Source: Desulfohalobiaceae bacterium
Lineage (GTDB): Bacteria > Desulfobacterota > Desulfovibrionia > Desulfovibrionales > Desulfothermaceae
Length of the DNA stretch: 5,700 nt
Assembly: GCA_021737115.1 (NCBI GenBank)
Contig: JAIPER010000255.1
Span: 1-5,700 of the forward strand
Direction: 5' to 3'
Shown: one piece after another, positions 5,258 through 5,700 of the stretch
Position numbering within the stretch: the first letter of the stretch is position 1
How the letters are laid out: each line of letters begins with the position of its first letter
Translations under genes and position numbers: made by a program
The notes under the pieces: generated by a model
What the model was told of the DNA's origin: nothing
Databases searched by the model: none
Seen by the model: only the letters and a program-made list of their open reading frames with translations

Positions 5258-5700
5258 TCAGGCTGAAAATGAACTTTCTTGGGAGGCCCGGTCAGGATTG
5301 TCTTTGAAAGTTTCCTTATCGAGGTGATATTTGTGCATGAGATTGTAGAGTTGTCTGACCGATACGCCGGCCTGAGCCGCACTCCGGTCGATGCGGCCAT
5401 GGTTGGCCGCCAGAAGGCACCTGAGATAGGTGAGCTCGGCCTGTTGCACAGCTGCGGTCCTGATATTGGCCAAAGGCTGGGTGATGTCCACCGGCACTTC
5501 GGTCAGAGAGGGCTGCCTCCGGTCAAATAGTTCGGCCGGCAGGGATTGCGGACCGATTTCACTGGACTTCTCGAGCAGGTAGGCCCGTTCGATGAGATTT
5601 TCCAGTTCCCGGATGTTGCCGGGCCAGGCGTAGTCGACCAGGGCCGAAACGACCCGGGTCTGCAAACGCTGGATGCATTTTCCGTAAAATGCGTTGAGCC
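5258..5700 (-). CDS. Sigma-54-dependent transcriptional activator, C-terminal part (start beyond window)
   Basis: About 147 residues at the end of an NtrC-type activator. The frame stays open to the window edge, so the 5' part, including the receiver or sensor domain and most of the AAA+ ATPase with its GAFTGA loop, is missing. What is seen: the end of the AAA+ domain with the hallmark DYAWPGNIRELENLIERA (sensor-II region, about 5575-5635), a linker of some 45 residues, and a Fis-type helix-turn-helix (AELTYLRCLLAANHGRIDRSAAQAG, then VSVRQLYNLMHKYHLDKETF). A TTG at 5665 is not the start: residues before it continue as domain sequence (STHFYGKCIQR). Such proteins bind DNA upstream of -24/-12 promoters and use ATP to open the sigma-54 polymerase complex. 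The sigma-54-type promoter about 280 bases downstream suggests the hydrolase gene is a target; its signal cannot be inferred from this part. Confidence 0.93.
   Translation of the reverse strand, partial: LNAFYGKCIQRLQTRVVSALVDYAWPGNIRELENLIERAYLLEKSSEIGPQSLPAELFDRRQPSLTEVPVDITQPLANIRTAAVQQAELTYLRCLLAANHGRIDRSAAQAGVSVRQLYNLMHKYHLDKETFKDNPDRASQESSFSA

Noticed and set aside
1..5700. CRISPR arrays, tRNA or rRNA genes
   Set aside because: No regularly spaced direct repeats and no tRNA cloverleaf or rRNA-like stretch were seen on either strand.

Overview
The window looks like a stretch of chromosome from a Gram-negative bacterium, most likely a deltaproteobacterium (Desulfobacterota) or a relative. 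This lineage call is an inference. It rests on the style of the sigma-54 activator's C-terminal DNA-binding helix (LYNLMHKYHLDKETF), on a match to the -24/-12 promoter consensus, and on intergenic palindromes of the ATTCCGGC-GGAG-GCCGGAAT type. Coding parts are moderately GC-rich and the right-hand intergenic region is visibly richer in A and T.

All recognisable genes lie on the minus strand, so transcription runs right to left. From the right: (i) the C-terminal end of a sigma-54-dependent transcriptional activator (5258 to the window edge, start outside); (ii) a 553-base non-coding region; (iii) a 673-residue CocE/NonD (peptidase S15, X-Pro dipeptidyl-peptidase type) hydrolase at 2683-4704; (iv) a 274-base gap full of short hairpins; (v) a cyanophycinase-like serine peptidase (S51) at 1545-2408; (vi) 15 bases later, an ATP-grasp ligase at 111-1529; (vii) about 110 bases with no gene seen.

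The 553-base region is the richest non-coding part. It holds a near-consensus sigma-54 promoter pointing at the hydrolase gene (4963-4978), a 124-base concentric inverted repeat that resembles a miniature transposable element or a large hairpin (4761-4884), and a second GG-N10-GC match inside one arm of that repeat (4866-4880). A 7-7-7 dyad (5214-5234) could be an activator-binding site.

Working model (inference): the ATP-grasp enzyme makes an amide or peptide bond, and the cyanophycinase-like peptidase and S15-type hydrolase break such bonds. The locus could therefore make and recycle a small peptide, a modified amino acid or a cyanophycin-like compound under sigma-54 control. No cyanophycin synthetase (a much longer protein) is present in the window, so the product is unknown. 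The pairing of a CphB-type peptidase with a short ATP-grasp ligase is the main point of interest.
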